A DNA stretch of 64,000 nucleotides from Candidatus Babeliales bacterium. GTDB taxonomy: Bacteria > Babelota > Babeliae > Babelales > JACPOV01. Below the pieces are notes generated by a model. It was not told where the DNA came from. It did no database searches and saw nothing but the letters and a program-made list of their open reading frames with translations. Position 1 is the stretch's first letter, and each line of letters opens with the position of its first letter. The DNA lies in NCBI GenBank assembly GCA_040879965.1, contig JBBDJI010000013.1, forward strand, positions 1 to 64,000, read 5' to 3'. Positions 36,158-46,287 of the stretch are shown here, in pieces. The translations under genes were made by a program, and so were the position numbers.

Positions 36158-37109
36158 TTTATTAAAACAATCATTTAATAATATTTATGAAAAAAAAGCA
36201 GAGTTTTTTATGGGAGATATTGCTGATTTTGTAAGCAATTATGCCAATGCTCAAAATTATTTTGAAAATAAATCTTTAATACTTCCAGAAAAAGCTTTAA
36301 CAATTTTTGTACCTTCTAATACCTGTGTTGAAGAACCCATTATATTATCCGATGCTCAAGCAGCAATTGAAAAAATATTTATTATCTTAGAGCCCGGTGC
36401 TCAGCTAATTATTCATGATATACGCTTACAATCAGCTGGCAAAGCAGTTCGTGATATTTTTATTGAAATACAGGAAAATGCACAGCTTACTTATTTTTAT
36501 GATCAAGCGACATTATCTGATGCAGAAGAATTAATGCAATGTACGGCGGAAATTAAAGAAAATGGTTATTTTTGTTTTGTTCCAATTGATACTGGGGCTG
36601 CTAATTTCAGACTTACCTGCGATGTACAATTACTTGGCAATAATGCTCGTACAGATATAACGGGTTTTTATTTATTACAAAAGAATCAAAAGCACGAAAT
36701 TATTACGCAGCAACAGCACAAAGCAAAAAATACTCAAAGTAATTTATCTATTAACGGTATTTTGCGCGATCAATCATATTGTTCGTATCGAGGCAATATT
36801 AATATTAATGAAAATGCAGCGAATTCTATAGCAGCACAAACTAATAAAAATATATTATTTGGAAATCAAGCACGAGCGGTATCGATTCCTTCATTAGAAG
36901 TTAAAGTGCACGAGGTGCAATGTAAACATGGTAGTGCAGTAGGACAGTTAAATGTTGAAGATATTTTTTATTTACAATCACGGGGGTTACCATATCAGCA
37001 AATAAAACAATTATTATTAGAAGCATTTTTGAAGCAAGCTTTTGTTCATTTATCTGATTCAATTATAGAAAAAATACATTTTCGCATGAATGAATTTTTC
37101 AATGAATAG
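36150..37109 (+). CDS. sufD: Fe-S assembly protein SufD
   Basis: About 319 residues, a beta-helix protein related to Suf[32 protein letters not shown] is the conserved end of SufD, with His in KHGSAVG. It dimerises with SufB in the scaffold complex. No ATG is available near the SufB end. TTG at 36150, with GGAAGGA upstream, is the most plausible start; the next ATG (36210) would remove 20 residues. Shorter than E. coli SufD. Confidence 0.9.
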   Translation: MDNLLKQSFNNIYEKKAEFFMGDIADFVSNYANAQNYFENKSLILPEKALTIFVPSNTCVEEPIILSDAQAAIEKIFIILEPGAQLIIHDIRLQSAGKAVRDIFIEIQENAQLTYFYDQATLSDAEELMQCTAEIKENGYFCFVPIDTGAANFRLTCDVQLLGNNARTDITGFYLLQKNQKHEIITQQQHKAKNTQSNLSINGILRDQSYCSYRGNININENAANSIAAQTNKNILFGNQARAVSIPSLEVKVHEVQCKHGSAVGQLNVEDIFYLQSRGLPYQQIKQLLLEAFLKQAFVHLSDSIIEKIHFRMNEFFNE

Positions 37110-37172
37110 TTGGCTTTCTTGTTGATTTAAGCTACCATAAGTGCCAATAAATTTTTAAAGGGAGATCATTTT

Positions 37173-40100
37173 ATGAATTGGTATTTTAATAATTTATTCT
37201 TTTCCTTAGTTCTTATCAGTTCTTTTTTTTGTTATAGCAATGAAAAATTAAATGAAATAGGTACAATATCTGAGTCAATTAAGCCAAAATTGACTAGTGG
37301 ATCAGGATTGCTTGATGCAGCATTTGGTCGCAATGGTTTTAATGAAGTTTTTTCAACTGCTTGTGAATATGCTGATGATACCGATCCAAAAGCGAAGAAG
37401 TTTGGCATGACTTTGTTGAAAGAATTACATTTAAGTGGATTTCAGTATGCCGCAACTGATCGATTAGTTACTATTCATGCGCAAGAAAATAATCTGAAAA
37501 TGGCGCAAGCATATTTAGAATCTTCTGGATACCCGCCCCATCAATTAGAATGTGCAAAAAAATATTTTGAGGAGAATCAACGGAAAAAAGCCTTTAAATA
37601 TTTAGCCAATGCATGTTGGCCAAGTATTATTCAAGCTGATTTTGTTAACGAGCAAGAAGAAGTTGTTACAAAAGATTTATTGGTTCATTTACACGCACCA
37701 GCAATAAAAAAAGCGGCACGAGAATATAATAAAGAATTTGGAAAAGAACAAGCTGCTTTATATTATGGTCATTTAGCATATTCATTAACTAATGATTTAT
37801 CTTGGACAAAATTATTAGGAGATATTTATTATAGATTATTTGAGCCAGAGAAGGCTTATATTTGTTTTGATGTTGCAGCACAATATGGTAATTGGGATGC
37901 TAAAATTAAAACTGCTTCAATGATTTATACTGGTCAAGGTATAAAAAAAGATTCATATGAAGGTTTTAAGCAATTAGCTGATTTAATTGTTGATTCAGAT
38001 ACACCACCAAAATCGAAGCAAAAGGCTTTGGCCATATTGCAAAAACTTGCGGTTAAAAAGAATGATTTTATTGCGCAATCTTTTTTAATACCAATTTTAT
38101 TAGAAACTGGTAAACCCGGAATTGGGATTCATTTGTTTGATAAAGTTACGCATTATTTGATGGAAACAGATGATGAAAATAAAACAAAAGTTAAAAATTT
38201 TATAAATACTTCTTTATTTGGAAAAGTAAATGAATATGCTGAAAAGCATAATAGCTATTACGGACAGCGTGTAAAACATTGTATTGCAGATCTTTTTTTG
38301 CATGCTGGAAATTATGAAGAAGCATTTAAACGATATCATTTATTCATAAAATATCAGCCAAAAATAGGTTCACAATTATCACATTTATTAGCTGAGCCAA
38401 TAATATGTTCACAATTATCATATTTATTGTCTGAGATAGATAATTTAGTAAAACAAGGAGAATTACAAAAAATTAAATCTATTTTTATGGAATATCAAGA
38501 AACAATTGGTAATTTTTATATAAATCATACCAAATTTCCGGATCAATTACTGTATATAATTATTACTATGTTTAAGACTAATCAAGAATGTTCGTTAAAT
38601 TTATTAGAAAAATTAATACAGACAAGAACTTTAAGTAGTAATAAATTTATATTGAATCAAATAGTCACTCAGTTGAAAAAAAATTCTTCAAAAAATCCAC
38701 AAGCTTCTTATGTTCTTTTTCTCATTTTTGACAAAAACTATATAAAAAATAATGGTAAAGAAGCACGAAAATATTTTGCTAAAGCATTGCGCGACGAGTA
38801 TCCACAAGCAGTATTTCTAGATGTTCAAAAAAAATCTACTCATAAAGGAGTTGATTTATGGTATTTTATAAAAAAGTATGTAGATTCCCAGAATAAACAA
38901 GAAAACGAATTGACCGATCAAGCAAGAAAAATTCTTGAAAAATTAGCTCAATTAGGGGATATAGAAGCTTGCTATGCTATGTGTGATTTGTTAATTACAA
39001 TACAACCATCTGAAGCATTGAATTATTTAAATAAAGCAGAAGATCAGGTAAATGAAAAATCATTACAGAGAGCTGAGATTTTTGATATTGAAAATTTATT
39101 AATAAAATGCAGTAACTCTTCATTTGATGTTACCCAAGCACTCGCTAAATTTTATGAGAAACGTTCGCAGAAAAAATCATATAAACAAAAAGCATGCTCT
39201 ACTTATATAAAATTATTATCTCAACATAATGATGAATATAATTATGACATTATATTAAATAAATTACTTAAATATGCACAATCAGGAAATGTAGATGCAA
39301 TTGAGACTATTTTAAATGTTTATATAAACCATAATCATGATCATTTATTTAGTAAAAAAATTGTCCATGTTTTAGATAAAATGGATTCTAAGCCTTTTGA
39401 TCTCTTAAAAAAATCGAATGTTATATCTAAATTAATTGATACAGTATGTAAAAATAATGATACCGAATTATATTATCCACTTGGAGAATATCTTATTAGA
39501 GTGAATAAACCAGCATCAAAATGGTTTGAATTGGGTATGGAATTACTACAAAAAGTAAGCAATCAAAATATTAAAGCTAAAAATATGCTTTTTGATGTTT
39601 ACTTGCAAGATCCAGAAAGCTATGAAAAAGCAGGACAACTTTTAGATTCAGTTATTTGTTCTATTGATGAAAATAATAAGAGTGACGTACAATTTTTGAA
39701 TCAAAGTATTGCAGCATTAGAAAAGTTTGCACCAAAAAATAAAGATATAGCCTATTCCTTGGCAATAATCTTTGAAAAAGGTATTTCATCGGTCATTAAT
39801 GCTGATCAAAAACGAGCGCTTGCATTTAAAATGCAAGCGGCAAATCAAGGACATGCTAAGGCACTATTCGAATGCGGTGTTCATTTGTTAGAACAAAACA
39901 TGGATCCAAAAAGTATTAAAAAAGCGATATATTTTTTTGGTCAGGCAATGTTTGCAGATCAAGAAGAACACCTAAATGAAGCCATAAAAATATTAACGTT
40001 TTTAATGGAAAATGGTCATCCAGAGGCATTTTGTGTATTGGTTAATAATTTATTTGATGTATATCCAGACAAAAATAGAGCATTGGAGCATTTCCAAAAA

Positions 40101-42746
40101 GGAGTGCAATTTTTTTGTAGATTACCAATAATACTCCTACCTCATTTAAAAAAAGAAGGATTATATGACCGTATAAACAACATATCTAAAGAAAATGGAT
40201 CCGCATCCTATTTGCTTGGTTTAATTTACATTGATGCAATTGAAAAACAAAAAAAATCAATTGAATATTCCTTGCCGGAATTAATAATAGCAGAAAAATA
40301 TCTTAAGCAGGCATTGAATTTAGAATTAAAGGAAGATGAAAAAAAAATTGCCCAAAAATATTTAAAAAATATTTGTGAGACTATTGTTTGCCATTATATT
40401 GAAAATGATCAATTAGAAAAGGCAGAACCATATGCTGAATATTTGGATACAACAGGGAATATGCATTTTTCATTTGCTTTAAGCAAACAATTAATCATAA
40501 AATCAAATGATCAAGAACGGAAAAAAGGATATGAACTGCTAAAAAAATCTGCTCATAAAAATCTGCATTCTGCTATGTTGCTTGGCGATCTTGAATGTGA
40601 GTGTTGTGAAATTATAAGAAATGCTGGTATTGAAAGGGATCATATAATAAATCTATTACTTGATCATCGGAAAAACTGCTCTGTTCTTGATTGTTTATAT
40701 ATAGATAATTTATTAAAAAAACTAAAGGTAGATATTAAATTTTTAGATCCACAAGAAATAAAGAATCGTTTGCCTGAAAATAATAATGGTGAAAAAGAAT
40801 GCGCTCAAGCACTTTATTTTTTACAAAATAGGTTTTTCAATAAGGCATTTGAATTGTTTACAAAGGCAGAAGAATTAGGAAATATACATGCTAAAGCGTA
40901 TTTAGGAAAAATGTATATTGAAGGGTTCGGAGTAGAACAATCTATAGAAAAAGGGATTATTCTTTTAGATTATTTTATTAAAAATCTACAAATTAAACTG
41001 CATCAATATAATGAGTTGCATTTACAAGAAGAAGTTTTATCAATTTTGAATGATGTGGTGCCACAGATAAATCAAGAAATGTTAGAAATGGGTTTTTTAG
41101 GTCTAATAAATTGCATGAAACCTATAATTGAAAAAGATGCGGTTAAACAAAAAAATCTATATTGTACTATCCCTGCATACTTACCGTTAATTCATTATGA
41201 ATTAAAACTTTTTAAAACACAGCATAATCTTGAATTTTTACGTCGATTGCTTTCTTGTTTTGACAATTTTATAGAAATACTTGTTGCTTCAGAATATTTT
41301 AATCCAGAAGTTGAAACGCAAGTAAATAATTTATTTGAATACTTAGATAAAAATCGATTGAATTATCCCATGATTTCTTATTCTCTTGGCAAAAATTTTT
41401 GTCTTGGTGCGCAATTTAAACGACAAATATTTAATGTGCCTTTTGATGTTTTAACTTATTATAATAAAGCAAAAGAATATGCAGAATATGCACTCTTAAA
41501 AGAAGAAAATCCATCTGAACAAAAAAAATATAAATATGATCTATGTAGTATTATTTTATGTAAAGCACAATGGATTAATAGTAATGCATTTGATTATAAA
41601 GTTATTACTCAATTATATGAAGAAGCTTTCAATGTTGATCCTTGCCATGAGGGATTGGTAAAAATAATCAACTTTTTTTATTTAAATGGTAATGCTAAAT
41701 TATCCTCAGATGAATCAATAGAGTTAGCTTTAAAATGGCTCGAAAAATTGGCACAAAAAAATAATATAGAAGCACAACGCTTTTTATGGAGAAGGTTAAT
41801 TAAAGGTACCGATACATTAGGATGTGGAGGAAAAATAACTCCGAATATAGAAAAAGGAATAAAATATTTGAAGATGGCAGCAGAAAATGAAGATAGAGAT
41901 GCTATTGCTGCCCTTGCAATGATATATAAGGATGGTATTCAGCATAAAAAAAATATTAATGAAGCAATAAAATTATATGAAAAAGCAATAGCAAAAGGAT
42001 ATTATGACGGTTATCAAAAATTAGGAGAAATTTATTTTGAACGTACAGAATATCAGAAAGCTTGGGAATATTTTAATCACGAATCAATGCAGAATAATGC
42101 AACGGTATTAATATATAAATGCATCATGCTTTTAAAGGGCTTAGGTGTTGAAGAATCAGAAGATAAGGGATTAGATCTTTTTGAACATGTTTTAGATGAG
42201 CTTGAAAAGAAATTTAAGGGTGAATCATGGAATACAATATATAAATCTCTATTATTAGATAATTTACTACTATTAGCAGAAAGAAAAAATTCAGAAAGAA
42301 TATCTTTATTGCTTGCACGATATAATATTCAAGCAATTCGTTTGGTTACCAATTTAGACATTGGAGATCTTTTTAATAATGCGCGTCGTTATTTGCAGAA
42401 AGCTGCGAATAGTAAAAATAAGTTGATTGTGGCACAAGGAGCCTGTGCGTCAATTGATTTAAAGCTTACTTTAGAAAAAAGAAAACAACCAGATATTGTA
42501 GAATTATTCCAAATAATAAAAATTGCATTTAAGCATATTATTATTGATGAAAATACGCAAGAAAGTAAATTTATAAATAATTATACACAATCAGTTGCAA
42601 ATAAATTTTTGAATTTTTTGAAAGAACATGCAAAGCAGGAAAAATATAAACAAATATTGAGAGATTATGTTGAGCTATTAAACGATAAAAAAGTTTTACG
42701 TTTAGTCCGCGAATATAACAAACAAAATAATGATGTGACAAAATGA
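37173..42746 (+). CDS. Giant secreted Sel1/TPR-repeat protein inside the suf operon
   Basis: 1857 residues. Signal peptide (MNWYFNNLFFSLVLISSFFCYS), then helical-hairpin repeats almost throughout. Sel1-type units are clear at ARYFAKALRDEYPQA-like helices, YLGKMYIEGFGVEQSIEKG (about 1245) and AMIYKDGIQHKKNINEAIKLYEKA (about 1590). Such solenoids mediate protein contacts, and several intracellular bacteria use Sel1 proteins in host interaction. Here it sits 63 bp after sufD with a strong GGGAGA ribosome site, and its end overlaps sufS (ATGA), so it is co-translated with Fe-S assembly genes. An exported protein has no known place in this pathway. Confidence 0.88.
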   Translation: MNWYFNNLFFSLVLISSFFCYSNEKLNEIGTISESIKPKLTSGSGLLDAAFGRNGFNEVFSTACEYADDTDPKAKKFGMTLLKELHLSGFQYAATDRLVTIHAQENNLKMAQAYLESSGYPPHQLECAKKYFEENQRKKAFKYLANACWPSIIQADFVNEQEEVVTKDLLVHLHAPAIKKAAREYNKEFGKEQAALYYGHLAYSLTNDLSWTKLLGDIYYRLFEPEKAYICFDVAAQYGNWDAKIKTASMIYTGQGIKKDSYEGFKQLADLIVDSDTPPKSKQKALAILQKLAVKKNDFIAQSFLIPILLETGKPGIGIHLFDKVTHYLMETDDENKTKVKNFINTSLFGKVNEYAEKHNSYYGQRVKHCIADLFLHAGNYEEAFKRYHLFIKYQPKIGSQLSHLLAEPIICSQLSYLLSEIDNLVKQGELQKIKSIFMEYQETIGNFYINHTKFPDQLLYIIITMFKTNQECSLNLLEKLIQTRTLSSNKFILNQIVTQLKKNSSKNPQASYVLFLIFDKNYIKNNGKEARKYFAKALRDEYPQAVFLDVQKKSTHKGVDLWYFIKKYVDSQNKQENELTDQARKILEKLAQLGDIEACYAMCDLLITIQPSEALNYLNKAEDQVNEKSLQRAEIFDIENLLIKCSNSSFDVTQALAKFYEKRSQKKSYKQKACSTYIKLLSQHNDEYNYDIILNKLLKYAQSGNVDAIETILNVYINHNHDHLFSKKIVHVLDKMDSKPFDLLKKSNVISKLIDTVCKNNDTELYYPLGEYLIRVNKPASKWFELGMELLQKVSNQNIKAKNMLFDVYLQDPESYEKAGQLLDSVICSIDENNKSDVQFLNQSIAALEKFAPKNKDIAYSLAIIFEKGISSVINADQKRALAFKMQAANQGHAKALFECGVHLLEQNMDPKSIKKAIYFFGQAMFADQEEHLNEAIKILTFLMENGHPEAFCVLVNNLFDVYPDKNRALEHFQKGVQFFCRLPIILLPHLKKEGLYDRINNISKENGSASYLLGLIYIDAIEKQKKSIEYSLPELIIAEKYLKQALNLELKEDEKKIAQKYLKNICETIVCHYIENDQLEKAEPYAEYLDTTGNMHFSFALSKQLIIKSNDQERKKGYELLKKSAHKNLHSAMLLGDLECECCEIIRNAGIERDHIINLLLDHRKNCSVLDCLYIDNLLKKLKVDIKFLDPQEIKNRLPENNNGEKECAQALYFLQNRFFNKAFELFTKAEELGNIHAKAYLGKMYIEGFGVEQSIEKGIILLDYFIKNLQIKLHQYNELHLQEEVLSILNDVVPQINQEMLEMGFLGLINCMKPIIEKDAVKQKNLYCTIPAYLPLIHYELKLFKTQHNLEFLRRLLSCFDNFIEILVASEYFNPEVETQVNNLFEYLDKNRLNYPMISYSLGKNFCLGAQFKRQIFNVPFDVLTYYNKAKEYAEYALLKEENPSEQKKYKYDLCSIILCKAQWINSNAFDYKVITQLYEEAFNVDPCHEGLVKIINFFYLNGNAKLSSDESIELALKWLEKLAQKNNIEAQRFLWRRLIKGTDTLGCGGKITPNIEKGIKYLKMAAENEDRDAIAALAMIYKDGIQHKKNINEAIKLYEKAIAKGYYDGYQKLGEIYFERTEYQKAWEYFNHESMQNNATVLIYKCIMLLKGLGVEESEDKGLDLFEHVLDELEKKFKGESWNTIYKSLLLDNLLLLAERKNSERISLLLARYNIQAIRLVTNLDIGDLFNNARRYLQKAANSKNKLIVAQGACASIDLKLTLEKRKQPDIVELFQIIKIAFKHIIIDENTQESKFINNYTQSVANKFLNFLKEHAKQEKYKQILRDYVELLNDKKVLRLVREYNKQNNDVTK

Positions 42747-43933
42747 AACGTAGTGATTTCCCTTTATTACAATCGGATCCCGCATTAATTTATTTTGATA
42801 ATGCCGCTACTTCACAAAAGCCGCAACAAGTAATTGATGCCATGGTTCAATTTTATACATCTAAAAATGCGCCCATAAAAAGAGGAATTTATCAACTGGC
42901 TGAGAAGGCAACGCAAGCTTACGAAGATGCGCGGGAAAAAATAGCACAGTTTATTAACGCACAAAGCAATGAGATTGTTTTTACTTCTGGAGCAACTGAA
43001 AGTATTAATTTTATTGCTTCAACCTGGGGGCAAGCGCAGTTGCAAGAGGGCGATGAAATTGTTTTGACACAACTTGAACATCATTCTAATTTATTGCCAT
43101 GGCAGCAGCTTGCATTAAAAAAAAAGTTAACTATCAAATTTATTCCAGTCACGGTTAATGGGTTGCTTGATTTATCTGATATTGAATCAATTATTACGCA
43201 AAAAACAAAACTTGTTTCATTCTTAGATGTATCGAATGCGATCGGTACTACGGTAGATGTTCAAGTTATAGTTAAGCGAGCGCGTGCTGTTGGTGCTAAA
43301 GTTTTAATTGATGCGTGCCAATCGGTGCCGCATAAAAAAATTAATGTGAAGCAATATGATTGCGATTTTTTAGCATTTTCAGGGCATAAAATGCTTGGCC
43401 CAACAGGCATTGGTGTGTTGTTTATCAAAAAAGAAATACAACCAGAAGTGCCGCCATATCAATTTGGAGGCGGTATGGTTTTGCAAGCCGGTTATGAAAA
43501 ATCAGAATGGCTGAAGCCGCCCTATTGTTATGAGGCAGGTACGCCGCCTATTGCGCAAGCAATTGGGCTTGGCGCAGCTATTGATTACTTAAATCAATAT
43601 GTTGATTTTGAACAACTAAAAAAGCATGAAGCATCATTGTGTGCCAAGCTAATTAGCGGTTTGCAGGAATTGCCAAATATCAGAATTTTAGGCCCGATTA
43701 AGCAACTTATGCAGATGGGGCATATGGTAAGTTTTGTGCATGAAAAGTATCATTTTCATGATATTGGTGCTTATTTAGATCAGCATAATATTTGTGTACG
43801 TACTGGTCATTATTGTGCGCAGCCACTTGCGCAAAAATTACAGATCGATGGTTCGGTGCGCGTAAGCTTTTACGGTTATAATGCACAGGAAGAAATAGAT
43901 CGGCTTGTTTATGCTATGTCTTTGTTACAATGA
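42743..43933 (+). CDS. sufS: Cysteine desulfurase SufS
   Basis: 396 residues, PLP-dependent group II desulfurase: IYFDNAATSQKP, TSGATESIN, FSGHKMLGPTGIG with PLP-binding Lys216, and RTGHYCAQPL with the persulfide Cys358 in a short loop. It supplies sulfur for the SufBCD scaffold, probably through the SufU encoded at 57294. Its ATG overlaps the stop of the Sel1 protein by 4 bp. Confidence 0.96.
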   Translation: MKRSDFPLLQSDPALIYFDNAATSQKPQQVIDAMVQFYTSKNAPIKRGIYQLAEKATQAYEDAREKIAQFINAQSNEIVFTSGATESINFIASTWGQAQLQEGDEIVLTQLEHHSNLLPWQQLALKKKLTIKFIPVTVNGLLDLSDIESIITQKTKLVSFLDVSNAIGTTVDVQVIVKRARAVGAKVLIDACQSVPHKKINVKQYDCDFLAFSGHKMLGPTGIGVLFIKKEIQPEVPPYQFGGGMVLQAGYEKSEWLKPPYCYEAGTPPIAQAIGLGAAIDYLNQYVDFEQLKKHEASLCAKLISGLQELPNIRILGPIKQLMQMGHMVSFVHEKYHFHDIGAYLDQHNICVRTGHYCAQPLAQKLQIDGSVRVSFYGYNAQEEIDRLVYAMSLLQ

Positions 43934-43984
43934 GAAAACATTTGGTTTGTTTTTATTCGTTTTAATCTAGACCCCGAGCCTCAA

Positions 43985-44063
43985 AATAACCCCCTGATTG
44001 ACGGTTTATTGTTTTTCTGATAATTTCATTAGTAAGGTTATAAAATTATTAATGGGGGTTATT
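43985..44063. promoter_or_regulatory. Perfect 10-bp inverted repeat whose right arm contains the ribosome site of the next gene
   Basis: AATAACCCCC (43985-43994) and GGGGGTTATT (44054-44063) are exact complements. The right arm holds the G-rich ribosome site 7 bp before the ATG at 44066. Confidence 0.6.
43998..44026 (+). promoter_or_regulatory. Probable promoter of the gene at 44066
   Basis: TTGACG (43998-44003), 17-bp spacer, TAATTT (44021-44026), giving a predicted transcript start near 44033, downstream of the left arm of the inverted repeat. Confidence 0.5.
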
Positions 44064-44065
44064 GC

Positions 44066-45562
44066 ATGTTTGTAAAGAAAAAACTTATTCCTCTTTTCTT
44101 ATCTACTTTTATTATATTTCCATATAATTTTCAGTTTATTGATGCTCATGATCCAGCTGGCTTAAGCTTAGTTGAGCAAGAGCAACTTCAAAGCACTACT
44201 GAAGCTCCTTTATGGGCCGATTTTTTAGATGCCGGTGTGCAAGCATTTCCTATTGCTCGTGATGCAGCGGAATTTTGTTCACAAGATTTACAATATAAAT
44301 GGTATGGTAATGAATCAGTTTCACCCTATTTAGAAACTATGATTCGGAATGAATTAAAAGATTTAGAGGTTGCAGAATGGAAAACCTTGCCAATAAAGAA
44401 GAAAAAGAATGCGAATAAGAAAATTGAAGGATTTGCTGCAAATTTTCTTTCTAGAATATCATTTCAAAAAGGGCATTCTTATGATGCACTAATGATACAT
44501 CCAACTAATAAATGTATTTTTGTCGATGAAGAATTTATGCACGCATGGAGCCAAAAACTTAGACAAGAATGTGGTGAACAAAAAAGTGAGCAAATACAAA
44601 AGAAGTTTATTAAGTCAGCATTACAGCATTATACCAATAATACTTATGCAAAAATTGGCGCTGTAAAAACAGCATGCATAGGAATTGGTGCTTATGTGAT
44701 AAGTAAGCTAACACCATTAATAGCTAAAACTGCATATAGCCTTGGCCAATCAGCTTTACAGAACTTAGGTATGAATCAAGAAAATCCTGAAATCACCACA
44801 GAGCCTTCCAGTGCAACGAATATATTAAAATCATTAGGTAATTTGATTGTTACTACTACTATTACCAGCTATCTTTATAAATCTTTAAATGAAAAAACTA
44901 ACAATCTTACTGATCAATATGTTGATGGCATACAAAAAGAATTTGATGCGGCTAATTCAGAATTAAAAAATGGGTTACCATATGCGGTTGGAGTATTAAA
45001 AGTAAATGGAGAGATCTTGTCAGCAGATAAAATAACGAATCGGATAGGTCAAAAATCATCAGAAGTTGATGCAAAGTTAAATCCATTAAAAACTGCATGG
45101 ATTCAAAAGAGAGCCAACCTTTTGGATGCATATGAAAAGGAAAAAGATTCAGTTCAAATATCAGCAATTAGTGCAGAAATAACTAAAGTTAAAAGTTCCT
45201 TGGGCAAATTGCTAAATAGCGTTAAATCAAATAGTCCAGAATATAAAAAGATAAGCAATACGATTGATGAAATTACTGCTTTTGAGGCAGGATTGCTTAA
45301 TTTAATGTTATCATTAAAAAATTTAGAATCAGATGCCAATAAACTTAAAAGTAGATGTAATAAATTTATAAACGAAGCAAAAAAATTGGGCTTTACTGAA
45401 AATTATAGTGGAATTACAACAGCGCGAACCTGTCTTGGTAAAATAAATCAACAAGGAGATAGTGCAAGTAATTCTTTAAAAATAGAAAAACCAACAATAT
45501 CATCATCGCAAGGATGGTTTTCATCAATAGCAAAACGATTTACGTCAGCCTTTGTGGGTTAA
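44066..45562 (+). CDS. Secreted helical protein of unknown function
   Basis: 498 residues. Signal peptide (MFVKKKLIPLFLSTFIIFPYNFQFIDA, cleavage before His-Asp). The first 150 mature residues are mixed; two weak hydrophobic stretches (IGAYVISKLTPLIAKTAY near 215 and LIVTTTITSYLYK near 260) follow; the last 220 residues are helical with coiled-coil character. It has its own promoter and a strong G-rich ribosome site. Convergent with the phosphatidyltransferase gene (2-bp gap). No family recognised. Confidence 0.75.
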   Translation: MFVKKKLIPLFLSTFIIFPYNFQFIDAHDPAGLSLVEQEQLQSTTEAPLWADFLDAGVQAFPIARDAAEFCSQDLQYKWYGNESVSPYLETMIRNELKDLEVAEWKTLPIKKKKNANKKIEGFAANFLSRISFQKGHSYDALMIHPTNKCIFVDEEFMHAWSQKLRQECGEQKSEQIQKKFIKSALQHYTNNTYAKIGAVKTACIGIGAYVISKLTPLIAKTAYSLGQSALQNLGMNQENPEITTEPSSATNILKSLGNLIVTTTITSYLYKSLNEKTNNLTDQYVDGIQKEFDAANSELKNGLPYAVGVLKVNGEILSADKITNRIGQKSSEVDAKLNPLKTAWIQKRANLLDAYEKEKDSVQISAISAEITKVKSSLGKLLNSVKSNSPEYKKISNTIDEITAFEAGLLNLMLSLKNLESDANKLKSRCNKFINEAKKLGFTENYSGITTARTCLGKINQQGDSASNSLKIEKPTISSSQGWFSSIAKRFTSAFVG

Positions 45563-45564
45563 AT

Positions 45565-46149
45565 TTATTTCGATAAAGAAATAATACGATAAAAACGTGC
45601 TAATCCATCAAAAAAAACTATTGTATTAAATATCATTAATAATGAAAATGAATATATTGGAAATAACAGCATGAGGCTAAAAACTAAAAAAGCTTCTGCT
45701 CGTTCTACCAGACTATGATCGTAATATATGCTCTTTTCACTTTGATTGTCATAAAGTACACTTGTTGCCAAAAAAGTAGTGAAATGAAACAAAACCGCTA
45801 CAAAAAAAAGAATAAATGCAAAATAATTTTCGGGCATTAAAATCGTAAATCCTAAAATCACCGCTGCTTCGACCATACGGTCAGAAATCAGATCAATATA
45901 AGCACCAACTTTTTGAGTATTATTTGTTAGTCTTGCAATGGTACCATCCATAACGTCACATAAGCCGGAAAATAATAATAGCATCAACGCGAGATATAAA
46001 TAATTGCCAGCAATCGCGCAGCCAGAAAAAACACCGCTTATAAAAGCAAGCGCGGTTATTTTGTTTGGTGTGAAAAATTTAAAATACGTTGTTTCTCCAA
46101 CAAAATTAAATAATGGCTGTATATAATAACGAAGTTCTGCTTCTATCAT
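45565..46149 (-). CDS. CDP-alcohol phosphatidyltransferase family protein
   Basis: 194 residues, mostly membrane helices. The family signature D-x2-DG-x2-AR-x8-G-x3-D-x3-D is complete in CDVMDGTIARL...GAYIDLISD (residues about 64-91). These enzymes join CDP-diacylglycerol to an alcohol (glycerol phosphate, inositol, serine) at the inner membrane. PgsA is one option, but the substrate cannot be read from the sequence. Confidence 0.88.
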   Translation of the reverse strand: MIEAELRYYIQPLFNFVGETTYFKFFTPNKITALAFISGVFSGCAIAGNYLYLALMLLLFSGLCDVMDGTIARLTNNTQKVGAYIDLISDRMVEAAVILGFTILMPENYFAFILFFVAVLFHFTTFLATSVLYDNQSEKSIYYDHSLVERAEAFLVFSLMLLFPIYSFSLLMIFNTIVFFDGLARFYRIISLSK

Positions 46150-46287
46150 GCAATTTCCTTTAAAATTTCTATCTTGATGTTTGTTTTAGATTAAACTAAT
46201 AGTATATTAAATCTACTTAAAATTATTGCTCTTATAAATAGTTAGTTTTTATTTTGAAAATAGAAAAACAAATCGGAGAGTGGATTA

